A stretch of DNA of 64,000 bases. It comes from Pelecanus crispus. Taxonomy: Eukaryota; Chordata; Aves; Pelecaniformes; Pelecanidae. The stretch covers positions 1,660,001 through 1,724,000 of the forward strand of contig NC_134676.1 in assembly GCF_030463565.1 (NCBI RefSeq), in the 5' to 3' direction. Below are positions 45,225 through 57,461 of the stretch, in pieces (within the stretch, counting starts at the first letter, position 1; every line of letters begins with the position of its first letter). A program made the translations under genes and the position numbers. The notes below the pieces were generated by a model that did not search any database, was not told where the DNA came from, and was given only the letters and a program-made list of their open reading frames with translations.

Positions 45225-47588
45225 ATGAATTGGTCTTTCAAAGTCTTCTTACGCAGCCATGATCTGTTTGGGCTTCCTAGTTTAGGAGGTATGAAGGTGA
45301 CACCAGGGGGACACCAGGAGCATTTACTGTATTGGACAGCCCTTTAGCTGGGAAGATCATGTCTTCTATCGATGGGTGGAACCTGCCTCTGTCTGTCTGT
45401 CCCTTTAGTCTGCTGGCGGCCAGTGGTGCTTGGAGCACAGCTGCAAGGACGAGGGGATTTTTCTTGCACATCTGTGCCGTGTCCTCGCTGCCACCAGGCA
45501 GCAGGCATGGCGGGGTTTCCTGCACCCACTGAAAAGTCCCTTTTTTGCTGCCACTTTAAGGAGGTTGAAGCACTTTTTGGAGCTGGCTAGGTCCATCCTT
45601 ACCTGCCTTGCACGGCAGGGAAGTGGGGAGAGCAGAGTCCACAAGCGGTGGGTGCAGTTTAATCACTGGTGAGGGGAATGTGATGAGCTGGAGTGAGAGG
45701 CACCCACCATCCCTTCCACAATTCAGGCACATTTGGGAGTCTCCTACTTGAACTGAGCAATACGTGTAAGGGAATTTTTGCCTATCACGTATTATACCAT
45801 CACACTTGTCTTTCAGAAAGGGCATCTGTTCTTCAGTTCCTCTTTTCTTTAAAAAAAAAAAAACCCCAAAACCAACCCAGAGAAGGAATGAGAAATGAAG
45901 TGGATTTTTTATTAGTTTGTTCCTTTGTTGAAAATCTGTAAACCAAAGTGCTTTGATTTTCAGAACATCTGAAAACATACAGGTCGGCTTTGTCTTTTCC
46001 AGGTATGGATGTATTTTTTCAATTTTGAAAAGCTCCCTCCACCTCTTGGGGTTTTGTGCCCCTTTTAGAAATGGAAAAATTTAAAGGAATAATTAATGTC
46101 TCTGGTTGAGTTTAAGAAATAAAAGACCCTTTAAAACTAGCATTCACAGAAAAAGGCTGTTGTGTGGGGGAAAAAAAAGAAAAAGATGAATGAAATGTTT
46201 CATCTGGCAGTTCAAGGTAATTATTTGGGCTAAAATATGAAAAACATGCAAGGACTTACTACCGAAGGACTTTGGGTTTTTTAGGATTTTTACCTAAAAA
46301 TGAGGTAAGAAGTAGCAATGAAGTAACCGGCACAAGTCCTGACACGGCAAAACCTGACCCATGGGCTACTTGGTGGCTGTGACATCTGGGCGAGTGCTCA
46401 CGCCGACAGAGCCAAGCAGATGCTGGCTGCATCCCCTGCACAGCCCCCGTGCATCCCCCGTGCAATATTTAAGTGGCTCCAGGAATCCTGTTTTCCCTGA
46501 TTTACTGGCGTTCTTACGACTTTGAAGATCCTTGCTCTGGCCTGGGAGCTGCGGAGCGGCGGCTGGACGAGAGCGGGCTGCGGGGTGACGGGGCCGTAGG
46601 TCCATGTGAAGTGTTCGGGGTGTGACCGTGCTGCCTGCTGAGCCCCCGTGCGCGGTTAGAGCTGTCTTGCTCTGAGAGAGCCGGGCAGCGGTTTGCGTTA
46701 CTGGTCCGTGCGCCAAGCGTACGTGAGGGCGACAGCATCGCTGGCAGAGCCCGCAATGTCCTCCGCGTGCATCCCCTCTGCCAGCAGAAGCCACGTATTT
46801 GGAGCAATCCCACTTGCAGGACCCACGCACGTAGTGCTAGCAGCACTCCCGAATTGTCTGCTGGAAGCATCTGGAATTAAAAGCAAGAGAGTAGCAAGTA
46901 AAATAGTCCCTTTCAAAACAGATGTGCGACGGCATGCCTGCAGGGATGGGCACGGACAAGCGTATGCCTGCGCAGGGGCTGCTGGGGACGGGCCAGCTCC
47001 GGGTTAGGGGCCGGGGCAGAGAGCTCGGGGTGCAGCGTGTGGGCAACGCTCAGCTCGGAGCAGCTTCCCTGGGACTGCTCTGGGATCCTCTCCAGGCACT
47101 TACAACAGTCTTACAGGACAACAATATTTTCCCCTCTCTGCCCTTTTTGGAAGTTTTTCTGATTTCTGGACCATTTTTTTACATATTTACTGAAGAAGTT
47201 TGCAGCTCAAGAAAGAAGTTTCCCTTTCCGTGTAAATTATGTCAGGGAACAGAGAGACTTTTGGAGCCCAGCAGATAATGCAGAGTGAAGGTCAAGGCGC
47301 TGGGGAGGGCACAAGCGCTGCATTTCTTGGTTGGATCTGTAGATTGGCAATGATTTACCTCTAAACTTCTGTATTAGGGCTTTTGTCTGCTGTGGCTTCA
47401 TGTGCCGTTCAGGTCAGGTGAGACAGCCTGTTTTGAGGCGGATATAGCAGATACAGAAGCTGGAGGAGCCTGGATTTTTAAACACCAAATTTCCTCCATG
47501 CAGGGGTGAGGAAGAGTGTTCAGGGCAAACAACTGGATCAATGGCTTTTTCTAGGTAGGAGGCTTTCAGGGAGGTTATTCTCTCTATA
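45225..47588. other. Single-copy noncoding DNA
   Basis: No gene recognised. An A-run lies at 45850-45862. GC-rich with modest CpG density at 46520-46760, AT-rich at 45900-46260 and 47100-47240. Open frames overlap on both strands. Confidence 0.55.
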
Positions 47589-47626
47589 ATTTAATTAACT
47601 TTAAATTAATCATTCTGGACATCTAT
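47589..47626 (+). repeat. Left arm of a 38-bp inverted repeat
   Basis: The 38 bp from ATTTAATTAAC to GGACATCTAT recur in inverted orientation at 48954-48991 with a single mismatch (47600 against 48980). A short (ATT)n run follows at 47624-47639. The sequence is AT-rich but includes the non-repetitive CATTCTGGACATC, so chance is excluded. Confidence 0.93.
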
Positions 47627-47639
47627 TATTATTATTATT

Positions 47640-48383
47640 CTCTTCCTGAAATAACATGGTGAGCTGGCCCCTTGCCTGCTTTTTTATTGTAAGGGACAGG
47701 GGCCATGCAGAGAGCCTCTGGGAGAAGGGGGAGCGGGTGGTGTGTGGGGCGAGTGGTGGGATGTGCTCCACGGGCCGTGGGAGGAAGGACTGCTCCCAGC
47801 AACTCCCTGTTCATTTTTTCCATGCACGGGAGCTGTGCCCGAGCACGTCACGCTTGGGATGTGATTCCTTGGCAGCCTAAGCCCAGTAAGCTGGGCCATC
47901 TCCGTCCTCCCCTGCTCACCACACCGCGCCGCACTACACAGCCTCCCTCCGTCGACCTGCGACAGGGCTCGTGCAGAGCCCGTTTGGACCCAGGAGCCGA
48001 AGTGGCTGTGCGCAGTCGTTTGCTTGCTGTGCCAGGCGCGCTTGCAGCTCCTTGCAGCGCTCGCCGCTGGGTTGCACAAGTGCCGGTGCTGGTGCAAGCC
48101 TGGGAACCGAGGCGGTGCCGGCTGACGACACCGCACCTCTCCTGGCACTGCCGGGAAGCTGGGGCAGGACCAGCACGCACATGGGTCACTCCCACGGCGT
48201 GCTCAGGACTTCGTGGTGTGGTTACCACCCATCCACCCTCTGCTCTAATCTTAGCTCTACCGGTATGTCAAGAGCAGCGTTTGCCCTTTGCAGTTCCCTG
48301 GGCAGATAGGAGATGGATGGGGCAGCTTCAAAGCCTCAGAGCTTCCTCCCCATGAAGTCAAAGAGGCTTAAAAGAACTTTTAA
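47640..48383. other. Single-copy DNA inside the inverted-repeat bracket
   Basis: GC-rich, moderately CpG-rich around 47920-48130. No exon recognised. Nothing here resembles a transposase. Confidence 0.5.
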
Positions 48384-48471
48384 CAAGCAAAAACTTCCCA
48401 GCGAAGCAAAAACTTCCTAGCGAAGCAAAAATGCCCTAGCAAAGCAAAAACATCCTAGCAAAGCAAAAACC
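48384..48471. repeat. 20-bp tandem repeat, about 4.5 copies
   Basis: Direct units close to AAGCAAAAACTTCCTAGCG (about 20 bp), diverging slightly, end shortly before the CR1 insertion. Confidence 0.88.
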
Positions 48472-48502
48472 AGGATCAAGTTCAGTTAAAAGACATGAAA
48501 TG

Positions 48503-48953
48503 CCTGGAGAAGAGGAGGCTGAGGGGAGACCTCATCGCTCTCTACAACTGCCTGACAGGAGGGGGCAGGGAGGGGGGTGTTGGTCTCTTCTCCCAAGGAA
48601 CAAGCGATAGGACAAGAGGAAATGGGCTCAAGCTGTGCCAGGGGAAGTTTAGGTTGGAAGTTAGGAAAAATTTCTTGACGGAAAGGGTGGTCAAGCATTG
48701 GAACAGGCTGCCCAGAGAGGTGGTGGAGTCCCCATCCCTGGAAGCGTTCAACAAACGGGCAGAGGTGGCACTTGGGGACATGGTTCAGTCTGGTCTACCC
48801 TTGATTGGTTTAGTGTGGACTTGGTAGTGTAGGTTAATGGTTGGACTGGATGATCTTAAAGGGCTTTTCCAACCTAAACGATTCGATGATTCTATGATTC
48901 TATGATCTTAAAGGTCTTTTCCAACCTAAACGATTCTATGATTCTATGATTCT
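48503..48953 (+). mobile_element. CR1 LINE 3' fragment with a duplicated 3' end
   Basis: Plus-strand copy from the ORF2 C-terminus (the plus frame reads [16 protein letters not shown] and later [18 protein letters not shown]) through the 3' UTR. It carries two terminal segments in tandem: ATCTTAAAGGGCTTTTCC... (about 48852-48903) and ATCTTAAAGGTCTTTTCC... (about 48904-48953), each with its own octamer tail. The GGGC/GGTC difference matches two CR1 groups seen elsewhere in the window, so the second tail may be an independent short CR1 insertion. Confidence 0.9.
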
Positions 48954-48991
48954 ATAGATGTCCAGAATGATTAATTTAATGTTAATTAAAT
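48954..48991 (-). repeat. Right arm of a 38-bp inverted repeat
   Basis: Inverted copy (37 of 38 identical) of 47589-47626, directly abutting the CR1 tail. The arms enclose 1327 bp. No obvious target-site duplication flanks the bracket. Confidence 0.93.
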
Positions 48992-51900
48992 GTGTTAAAT
49001 AGGACGACAAAAGCAATGCTGCCATGTAGCCTCCCAGGTTAAATAGTCAAGGCTTAAATAATTCTATAAACAAACATGACAGCAACAACACCCCTAAGGG
49101 TTTGGTCAAAAGTCCCTTGAGGTCAGCGCCTTTTAGTTCTGCCAATCATTATTTAGGTTCTTATTTGTTTCCTGATCCGGTTTCACAAACAGCGCGGCGT
49201 GGGCTGTGGCTTGAGGCGGGCAGCCCAGCGAGCACCCAGCACGGCTCACCTGGGACCTCAGTTCACATCTCTCCCTTCGCACCTTCAACCTTTATCACAG
49301 GGGCTAAAAGCAGGAGATAAAGGTGTCCACGTGTGGGTGGGGAAGGGCAGGCATCGCCCTGTCACCTCCTCCGGACCCGTGCTCGAGTAAGAATTGTGGC
49401 ACTTCCCGGAGGGAAACTCCTCACTAATTGCGGAGCCCATCCATCCTTCCCCGACGTGTCTCTGTGGCGAGGCTGAGGAGTGAGCAATCGGCGCGGCTCC
49501 CCGACGACGTATGTCCTGAGAATATGCATTTGCCTCAGAGACACCTAAAAATAGACATAGACACCTGTGGAAGCACGGCCATTTATAACCCACTTACAGC
49601 TCCTTTCAGCTGAAAGACTGCGGCTCTGCCTTTGCGAGGGGAGAACGGCGCTTGGCTGCCATTGCTTATCAAATTTTCACGTCATGTGTGGACGGATCAA
49701 TAACCTTATCTCCTCCAGTTCACAGCGGTCCAATCCTTATATTCCTGATTAATGAGCTATTCAAGGAAAAGCAACAAAAACCCCAGGTGCTGCCACGTCT
49801 TTGCTTCCAAATGTTTCACCTTGTCATCTCCTCATCTACTGTATTAAAGAAGAGCATAAACCACGAAAAGCCAGAGCTTGCAAGTGCCTGATGCCATCTC
49901 GCTCGGTGATTGTACCTGGAACAGAAAGCCCGAGGGCTACAAGAGCAGAGAGGCTACTCTCCAAAAGCAGAAGAAAGGCTAACAGGAAGCAGTTTTAAAG
50001 TGAATGACAGCGCATCTTGGGTCCTTAGGCGTTTCGAGGTGAAATTCAGTTTGTAGAAGAGGGGTGATTCATCCGGCAAAACATCCGTGCCCGGCTTGGG
50101 GTGAGCTGAGCAACCGCCCTGCGGGATGACACGTCTGCTCGGGCGGGAAGTCAGGATGTGGTTCGTGGACCGAGCGCAGGTTGAGTTATTAAATACTGCT
50201 GGGGCTTCACTGCTGAGACATCGGCATTTTTTTTTTTTTCCAGTGAGAGGCCAAGATGATTTTATCATGTCGCCTCTGCAATGCCATGCCTAGGAGATAA
50301 AATCTGGTACCGTGTAAAGAGCCGTAAGCAGTGCTATCATTTCTCGAATGCAGAATTAAATGGAAGTGGCACATTTTCAAAACTGTTAGAACAGAAACCC
50401 CAAATTTATCACTGTCTGTCATTTTTCAATATGTTTCTTTCTAAGCCTCGCTTTCTGATGAGTAGAATAATTATAATTTAGCTACAGTAACTTGGGGCTC
50501 CATTTTCAGTTAACAGATTGTTTATCAAAATGAAGACCCAGAGCAGCAGCTGTAGGATGGGGAGAAGGAGATTGACATGGATCGCAGACCAGTCCTGTGG
50601 GAAGCAGCTGAACAGAAGGGAATTTAATGACTACCTCCAAACACAAGTGATCGATTCACTGAACCCACTCAAGCAAGGCGGCACTGAGTGATTGGGTTTG
50701 GAGAATTCATTATTCATACGTGTTTATTGTGTGGCGAGAAGAGACACCTTTGGATAGAAATTCAGGCCAAATGGACTTCGCAGAATTAAATTTGCCAGGG
50801 CTATTTTATTTTAAAATTCAAGAATTTCTGCTCTTTGGTAAGACACCGAGACAAGTGCAGACTCATGTATTACACACCAGCCTGATCGCTAAAACCATCG
50901 TCAGTTCATCAAAATCCCATCTCGCCGCGCATGTGCACGTACACTGAGCCTCCCGAAAACAACGGTGCTCTCATCACTCGGCAGGGTCAGCCCACCCGGA
51001 CGACGCCCCAGACCCTGGGCCCATGCTCCCGGCAGTAAATCACTGGCCGAGATCCAGCCCCGCTGATGCCAGCAGCAAAGTGCCCCCCAACCAGTGACTT
51101 TTAACCCTTTGCTGGGAATGAAAGGCTTCGCATGGAGACCCTTTCCATTTTTTAAGTTTATTCTCACCCTTGTGTCTAGATGGTAAAAAATGACATAGAT
51201 CATATACATCTCATTTCCACCCTATACGGCAACTCTATCAAAATAAATGTAAGTACTATAAAAACACACTGAAATTATATTTTTAAACAGCTTTTTAACT
51301 GCGTTTTTGCAAGTTTTTTGAGCAGTTTTCTCATTTTCCATCTGACATTTACTGGCACCGTATTTCCTGGCATGAGGACTCCGAACATAATGCCAAGGTA
51401 CGACAGCAAATGAGTTCCAAGCAGCGAAAAGATGCTGATAGACAAACTACCACTCAGAAAATAACATCGGTAATGGGATTTAATTAGAGCCATTCCCAAA
51501 GTACGGACTACAGAGTGCTTGTAACCCACAAGGAAGGTTAGTAAGGGTCCAAATCTGTGCCGTAGTCATGTTGGGTTTATTGTGTTTTCAGTTTAATACT
51601 TGATGACACAATTGCTTGAAAAATCGGTGAGAGAACATGATGGGTGATAGGATGAAAAAGTGCAACAGGGATTCGTGTACCTCGCCTATTTCCCCGGTCC
51701 TAGAGAAATACCATGATGCAGGACGGTGCTGTAAGGCGGCAGGTCTCTGACATAACTCTGTAAAACGATGTTGATAACTCCTCCTCGCTGAAGCGAGTTG
51801 CTCTGTGGTTGTAATGATGACTTCATCTTTCCAGACTGGAATCTACCAGGTCTACACCGCAGCATTCCTCCACCCTTACACGCGCTGGCTCCTGAGCACA

Positions 51901-54471
51901 GCGCCCGCTGCCCCGCTCATTGGAGCACTCCTGGCCACGCTTTTCAAGCACCTGACTAATGCTCAAATAAACAGGATCTTTTCCCGTGCTGAGAGGCAGG
52001 AAAACGCCTCAAGGCTAAAGCTGCGAAAAGAATTAGGTGTCTCATCTAAGCGCTGCTTTAGGAAACCAAGCGTGAATGCCTACCCTCAACACCAAGGAGA
52101 TTTTGGGTAAGCCCAGATGTTTCTCCTGATAGACCTCCAGGTCGATCATCAGTATTTGCTGCTGACCTGCCAAAGCTCTCAGTCATGTTTCAGCTACGTT
52201 AGCACTTCAGGATTAGGCCCTGCCCTATCTCACCCTCAAGAGCTCCGTGGGCGTATCTGCTGGGCAAGGGCCTGCCGGAAGCACCTCCAGCAGGACGGTG
52301 CCAGCCCCTGACTTGGCGTGCCCGTGCACAGTGCCCTCACCTAGGATAAACCCCCCCTTCCTGCTCGAACGGCTATAAATGCACATCGCCCATCTACAGG
52401 CAGCGTCCCCCCAGTCCCGTATCATACTGGGGTCGAAGCCACGCATTGCAACTCATTTCCTCCAGGATAACTCGGTGCGCAAGGGTCGAGGCTGTGGGCT
52501 TCTCCAGGCAGCGAAGTGATGGGGTCTGGTGCAGCAGTGCTTGCTCATCTGGTGCTCTTCTGGGCTGAGCTTTCTTGCTACAGGTTAAACACAGATTATA
52601 TGACCCAAGGCTGTGAAAGACAGATTCAAGTATTTCCAGTATTTCCTGTATTTCCTGCAGCTGAGGATAACACCATGCAATGCAAATCCAAGAAGATTTA
52701 TTCATTTGTGTATTCCACTATGTTCATGGGGGGGAAAAGGTCTGGAGGAAAAGAAAACCATAGCTTTAAAACCCAGAATGGAAGAAGACAGCTTGATTTG
52801 TTAGTAGGCAAGAGAATATCACTGAATCATTTATCATCCAGAGCGTTCACATCGGCAAGAAAATGTGTGTCTTGGATCTTCTTCTTCAGCATCAGACCAT
52901 GGAAATAGTTAGTTTCTAAAAGCAATCGTGTATGAAGATTAAAAAAATCCAGGTGCCTGTGCTTTACTGCGCCATACAGCTGCACAGCAGATCAGGGTGG
53001 AAATTGGTGACTCACAATTTCCAGACCTTACTTTCCTCATCACTAAGTGCAGAAAATTAGTACTGTTCCTTTATAGTAGCCAGGTGTAAATATAACCATA
53101 GCGGTCCAGGTCAGGTTTTTCCCGACTCCTTTGAATTTCTTGGTGTAAGGACAGTCTATCTTCCCAACCAGAGACCCCTTTCTAGGGTGGTCTCCATGCA
53201 CCGTGTAACTCCGTTAGTTGGTTTGCACGAGCTCGTTAGCCAGCCTTGTGCTGGCCCAAGGAGCCCCGTAAGGAGTAAGGCAATGTGCCACTGCGTGATC
53301 CGCTGGTGGCCTTGGGGATCTGTGAGGGTTTTCTTCCAACTTAGCGAAGCCGCATGGCAGAAATTGGGACCTTAAAAGGATTTGTGGGAGACAGAGGAAT
53401 CTAGAGACGAAAAGAGGACAGGGTGTTTACCCCAAGCGCCATGTCCTCCCCGCTACCCAGACAGACCGGGAGAGCACAGACCGCCTGCCTGGCACCCCTC
53501 TTTCTGCCCTGGGACCGCGCACGGGCGAGACACGCCGGCACGGCCACCCCCCGCCAGCGCCGCGTGCCCCCGGGAGCCGTGTCCCTTACCCCGCTGGGCA
53601 TCCCGGGAAAGGCAGCTGCGAAGGGAAGGTCCTTTCATAAATACTATCAGCCACGAGCATCAGCTCCCAAGTACGCCCTGGCCCAGAGGAGCGATAGGGA
53701 CAATTTCAATATGCAACTGGATAATTACGTAGGACTGCTTAGAAAGGCAAGTAAACTTTGGTAGGATTATTTAGTACTGACAGAGCATACAAATCCTGCC
53801 AATAACCACCCCTAATTTTAATTCCGGCGAAGCAAGTTTTATAGGGAGAGCATTTTGTTAGAACAAATGATTTATTTGGGGGGAAAAAAAATGACAAGCT
53901 CTTCGGTTCACAAGCTCTTCTGTACATATGAAATGGAAGGAACAAATTTCAAGCTTTAGTTTCTATTTAATTGATTCAAATTAGTGGTTGGTTAGACCAG
54001 ACACAATATTTATTTCATTTTCAAATAACAAATATTGTGAGAGGACCTATTTAGTCAGGAGTAAGCAGGCATTTCCTAGTCTTGGTTAGATGCTTTTAAA
54101 ATGTCTCTATAAACTGCAGGAAGAGTGAGGGCTTCATTTTCCTGCTAATGTTGTGTTTTCAGCCTAGGTAAGATAAGAAATACTCTTTATTCTTGCCCAA
54201 ACTACTCATGCAACAAAACTCTTATCTTAAAAAGACATTGACAGGAACAGTTAACACACTGTATAATTAAAGCAATAAATTAATTACCAGGCTTCCCTGG
54301 TGACTATTAAACACTTGAGGCAAAAGAGCTGTCTTTTGCTCCTTGTTGAAGGATTATTACTCTTTAGTTTGAACATTAGCTCGAACAATCTAGGTTACTT
54401 TCTGTGGTGCAAATGCGCAGCCACAAACCCCTTCATGTTTGCAGACATGTAAAGGCGGTTGAGGCAGCTTT
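48992..54471. other. Single-copy noncoding DNA
   Basis: No gene recognised over 5.5 kb and no young transposon. AT-rich blocks at 50180-50530, 51170-51330 and 53930-54420. A compact CpG cluster lies at about 53505-53610. A triple TATTTCC-type 10-bp repeat is at about 52630-52658. Open frames such as 51805-52110 have no recognisable domain. Confidence 0.5.
53935..54420. promoter_or_regulatory. AT-rich candidate conserved noncoding element
   Basis: Non-repetitive AT-rich DNA immediately left of the LTR, with an inverted repeat ACAATATTT (54003-54011)/AAATATTGT (54030-54038), CTTATC GATA-type sites (54221) and AATTAATTACC. Function inferred from composition only. Confidence 0.25.
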
Positions 54472-54476
54472 GCTAA

Positions 54477-55039
54477 TGTCCTGGTTTCAGCTGGGATAGA
54501 GTTAATTTTCTTCCTAGTAGAAAGTAATAGTGCTGTGTTTTGGATTTAGTAGGAGAAGAATGTTGATAACACACTGATGGTTTGGTTGTTGCTCAGCACT
54601 GCTTATGCCAGGCAAGGACTTTGCAGCTTCCCAGGCTCTGCCAGGGGCACAAGGAGCTGGGAGGGGGCACAGCCAGGAGAGCTGACCCCAACTGCCCCAA
54701 GGGCCATTCCATACCATACGGCGTCATGGGCAGTATGGAAACTGGGGGGGTTGGCCGGGGAGCAGCGATCGCTGCTGGGAACTGGCTGGGCATCGGTCGG
54801 CGGGTGGTGAGCAATTGCATTGGGCATCACTTGCTTTGGATATTATTTTTACTATTATTATTATATTGTTATTATTATTATTTTACCTTATTTTATTTCA
54901 ATTATTAAACTGTTCTTATCTCAGCCCAGGAGTGTTTCTCACTCTCACTCCTCCGATTCTCTCCCCCATCCCATCGGGGCAGGGCAGTGAGCGAGCGGCT
55001 GCGTGGTGCTGAGCTGCTGCCTGGGGCTGAACCACGACA
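54477..55039 (+). mobile_element. Solo ERV LTR (ERVL-like), plus strand
   Basis: A 563-bp LTR from TGTCCTGGTTTCAGCTGG to CCACGACA, flanked by a perfect 5-bp duplication GCTAA (54472-54476 and 55040-55044). Same family as 40654-41216 and 57462-58023. It contains the palindrome AGCAGCGATCGCTGCT at 54761-54776 and an ATT-rich tract near 54842-54885, before CAATTATTAAAC. No internal viral sequence adjoins it. Confidence 0.95.
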
Positions 55040-55044
55040 GCTAA

Positions 55045-57456
55045 CATGTATGTGATGAGAGTTGGGACCTCCTCTAGCACATTCCTCCAGTTTCTGGGTG
55101 ATTTCGGCGGTTGCAGCAAGGATCCTGAAGAGATGGAACACAGACATCAGCTGCAGAAGGATTTTAATTGTAGGAGAACGCCTGTCAGCCATTGCCTGGG
55201 GTCGGTCCAGGGAAAGCGTCAGTGGTGAAAGCCCACGCGTGTGGCACCGTGGGGGACACAGGATATTTGCCATCGCTGTCTCCTCGGTTCTGTTCCAGCA
55301 CAGGGTGACTCACACCAGGCAGCAGACAAATGACTCATGGTTTTTACCGAGCTGATGGGCTTGTCAGAGCCAAAATGTAATGTGACATTCTTATCTAAAA
55401 ACTCTAACGTTAAATCTCTGTTTAAATACCTTCTTTTCTGGGGTTACATAAGGAAAGCATTTTAAAAGTCATCAATGAAAGGCTGTTTATGCACGGGGAG
55501 CTTTGCTTGAAGGAACTTCAAATCTCTATTACAATTTATAAACCCTCATTTTAAATCTTGCTTAATTTTTTCCACGCAAGCTGGCTTCAGATAAGTTCCT
55601 TTGGGTGCAGAGAGCGAGCCGTGCGGGTCGCAGCCGCGGGCAGAGCCGGGCAGCGCGGCGTTGGGAGGACGCGTGGCAGAGGGCCACGTGGAAGAGCCGG
55701 CTGCGTGCCGTGGCTGGAAGAACCGTGAGTCAGGGCAAACAGGTTCCCAAAGAGGGATGTGTCGGGTCTTGTTGATCAGCAGCCTTCCCACTAAGGAAAT
55801 CCCTAGCTACACCGGAGCTGAGGAGCGACGTCACGCTAATTGATGCCTGGGACGGGATTGCTGAAGCTCGCCGGTCTCGGCAGTCACACCCATGGAAGAG
55901 CCATCATGCACCTGGAGGAAAAAGTGACAGGGCTGAGTTACTGGAGAAGTTGGCAGCAGAGCCTCTTTCGCAGACATACACAAGGTTTCTTTCCATTGTA
56001 TTCAACAGGCTTGGGGCCAGACCCCCAAATTTGCAAATAAGCTTAACGCTTTAGTCATCAAAACACGTAACTGAAGTTTAGAGGGAGAACTTGTAGTAAC
56101 GTATTAACTTTTCCATTCTCTTTTTTGTGACTTTGTGGATATAACTGTGGTTTTATGCAGGTAAAAATTAGATGTTTGAATAATAACATGAAATAGTTGC
56201 CTAACTGAACCAGCTCCCGGAGCTGAAAGACCTTCCGGTCATATGCTGAGCTCGCTGCACATCCCATACAAACCTACGTGCGCTGCAATAGCTGGATCAA
56301 AACAGGAAGGAGGAGCGATGAGCCCAGGGCAAGACTGAATCGCTAACCTAAATTACCAGGGTTCGCTGGCCTCTGGTGCCACGTGGGTGTTACACGGGCG
56401 AAGGACTCAGGTTAGTCCCCGAGTCCAAACTGTCTAGCAACCACTAATGGAGAGGCTCAGCCTGTCTCTTGTGTGGGGCAGGACGACACATGGCCTGGCC
56501 AAATACTGCTGTGCTGGAGCAAGGGGCTGATGCGGAGGGTTAGGACGGCTTGGCCGGAGCCCATTTTTGTGTGGTGGATCTCGACAGCGCTGCAGAATGC
56601 CTCTGCTGTGCCGGTAGCGCTGGCGTGGCCCTACGTGGACACCCGGGGGGAGTCAGCTCCTTCAGTATCTCATAAATCACCTCCAACGGTCCTGCCCACC
56701 AAAAGAGGGACCCCCACATCACCCCGTGTCGACGCTCCGCTGTCACAATCACGCTGCAAAGCACTGGGTCTTCAGCCATCCGAGATTTCCCACGGCAAAA
56801 GGCAGCAGAGTTTGCAAGCAATTCTACACGTGGCTTCAAAGATGTATGAGGTTGCGTTTCGCCTCACCTTCCTTGAGCAATAAATGCAAATGAAATCACC
56901 ACCCTGGATTCAGCCTTCTTGGGCTGCAGAGAACAGCTGGAGCCTGCTGAGAAGGTCGTTAGTCCCGGGAATGTGCTAAAGATTAACCATCGGTGGTTAG
57001 CTATTTAAATTGGTCTGATAGCAAGAAAAGCCACCTCTTGGGCCCCCCATTTTAGAGATTTAAGAGCTTCCTTTGCTAGGGAAGAAACAGCCCAGGAGTC
57101 AGCAGTAACGCAGGGCAGGGGCGGGTGGGTGAGGCGGGGACGTGCCCGGTGCCTGGCAGCGCTCGCCCTTCGCTCCCTGCGAGCCGCCCTTGGAGCCGGG
57201 CGCTGCCGCTCTCGTGTTTGCTCCGCAGCCGGGGCTGGGAGCGGGGCCCGACTTTGCCCTTGAGGCTCTTTGCTTCTGTGGAGAGGCGTGAAAGGGGTGG
57301 CACGTTGCAGGCAGAAGGAAAAAAAAGAAGCTTTTTTTTTTTTTTTCCCCCTCCCCATTTCTAATTAATAAGAAAATCCTCTTAACGCTCCAGCAGAAGC
57401 CTGTTGTTAAGGCACAGGGCTCACACGGGCCACCTGGAAGCATCACAGCAACCTCG
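55045..57456. other. Single-copy noncoding DNA between two LTRs
   Basis: No viral genes. CpG-rich at 55600-55730 and 57115-57260, AT-rich at 55380-55580 and 56040-56190. At about 57318-57346 an A8-GAAGC-T15 tract could fold into a hairpin. An old dispersed-motif relic lies at 55992-56024. Confidence 0.55.
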
Positions 57457-57461
57457 CTCAG

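Noticed and set aside
51805..52110. 101-codon open frame on the plus strand
   Set aside because: No domain, no splice-site support and ordinary composition; length is within chance.
57318..57346. A8/T15 hairpin as a microRNA or terminator
   Set aside because: The stem is a homopolymer pairing too short for a microRNA precursor, and no transcript is suggested.
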